DNA from: DATCMH01 sp036563505
Lineage (GTDB): Bacteria; Pseudomonadota; Alphaproteobacteria; Rhizobiales; Beijerinckiaceae
DNA length: 64,000 nt
Reading direction: 5' to 3'
Assembly (NCBI GenBank): GCA_036563505.1
Contig: DATCMH010000009.1
Coordinates: 135,657-199,656, forward strand
The notes beneath the pieces are model-generated. The model saw nothing but the letters and a program-made list of their open reading frames with translations. It ran no database searches and was not told where the DNA came from. How positions within the stretch are numbered: the stretch's first letter is position 1; each line of letters begins with the position of its first letter. Of this stretch, positions 63,551 through 64,000 are shown piece after piece. A program made the translations under genes and the position numbers.

Positions 63551-64000
63551 ATGCCCCGTGAAGCCGCCCCCACCGACCCCCGCCTGCCCTACCTTGCCGA
63601 GATCGAGCGCAAGGCCTTGTGGCTCTCCACCTGGATGATCCACCACGCGAACCACCTGCGGCCGGGTGCAGACGGCCTCAAGGTCGGCGGCCATCAGGCC
63701 TCCTCCGCGTCGCTCGCCACGATCCTGACGGCACTCTACGGCGCGGTGCTGCGGCCCGAGGACCGCGTGGCGGTCAAGCCTCACGCGTCGCCGATCTTCC
63801 ATGCGCTGCAATACCTGTTCGGCAATCAGACCCGCGAGAAGCTCGAGAACTTTCGCGGCTACAAAGGCGCTCAGAGCTACCCGTCCCGCACCAAGGACGG
63901 GGACGACGTCGATTTCTCGACCGGGTCCGTGGGCCTCGGCGTCGCGCAAACCCTCTTCGCCTCGCTGGTGCAGGACTACGTGCGCGCCCACGGCTGGGGA
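63551..64000 (+). CDS. Transketolase family protein, N-terminal part (runs off the window)
   Basis: The first 150 codons are present with no stop. The segment LKVGGHQASSASLATILTAL and the VKPHASPIFHALQYLFGN block belong to the thiamine-diphosphate-binding N-terminal domain, and DDVDFSTGSVGLGVA is the conserved SxGSLGxG-like loop. The pattern resembles the large homodimeric transketolase / pyruvate dehydrogenase E1-like branch more than classical TktA. The downstream catalytic parts are outside the window. Confidence 0.85.
   Translation, partial: MPREAAPTDPRLPYLAEIERKALWLSTWMIHHANHLRPGADGLKVGGHQASSASLATILTALYGAVLRPEDRVAVKPHASPIFHALQYLFGNQTREKLENFRGYKGAQSYPSRTKDGDDVDFSTGSVGLGVAQTLFASLVQDYVRAHGWG

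Overview
The window is high-GC chromosomal DNA from an alphaproteobacterium, most likely a Hyphomicrobiales/Methylobacteriaceae-type organism. The evidence is gene content and order: rlpA-dac-tmk-holB-metG, mfd-sdhE-recG, a three-subunit membrane formate dehydrogenase of the FDH3 type with its Tat-target micro-protein and DUF3306 partner, a malyl-CoA-lyase-like enzyme, IalB, and opgGH. The species assignment is inference. No plasmid, phage, CRISPR array or intact insertion sequence is visible. Two tRNAs are present, Ser-TGA and Lys-TTT. Layout: (1) 1-8830, all minus strand, is a housekeeping run rlpA, D-Ala-D-Ala carboxypeptidase, tmk, holB, metG, then a GH1 glycosidase and an SDR lodged before tatD and an MBL-fold hydrolase that leaves the window. 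(2) 9264-10224 is an orphan ParA-type ATPase with a ribbon-helix-helix-like partner. Two CtrA-type boxes (TTAA-N7-TTAAC) lie upstream of rlpA and of this ParA. (3) 10499-13659 holds tRNA-Ser, two unknown proteins and rimO. (4) 13666-20230, minus strand, is a BMP/nucleoside-type ABC importer with a quinone oxidoreductase upstream and a Tat-signal nicotinamidase downstream. (5) 20380-30647 is mixed metabolism: a UbiH-like hydroxylase, a CoA-transferase, an AEC carrier, a malyl-CoA-lyase-like enzyme overlapping hspQ, IalB, a YejA-like binding protein followed by a degenerate adenylate-forming protein, a TRIC-type channel and a pseudo-receiver. (6) 30701-36792 is mfd, sdhE and recG, followed by DUF502, glmS and glmU. 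(7) 41187-47737 is an osmoadaptation/glucose block: opgG, opgH, a 32-aa membrane peptide, glucokinase, trehalose-6-phosphate phosphatase, a 25-aa membrane peptide and DUF4864. (8) 47838-55110 is a hybrid PAS histidine kinase followed by a five-gene peptide/nickel-type ABC importer. (9) 55112-61144 is the formate dehydrogenase locus, with its alpha, beta and gamma subunits, small accessory proteins and DUF3306. (10) 61226-64000 holds a PAP2 phosphatase, a gene-poor stretch with a GNAT-like gene of weaker GC3 beside tRNA-Lys, and the start of a transketolase. The features most worth attention are the paired CtrA boxes, the GATC-rich repeats at gene borders that are translated into protein termini, the truncated adenylate-forming pseudoenzyme next to a peptide-binding protein, the exported nicotinamidase in a nucleoside-importer operon, and several micro-proteins with good ribosome binding sites.
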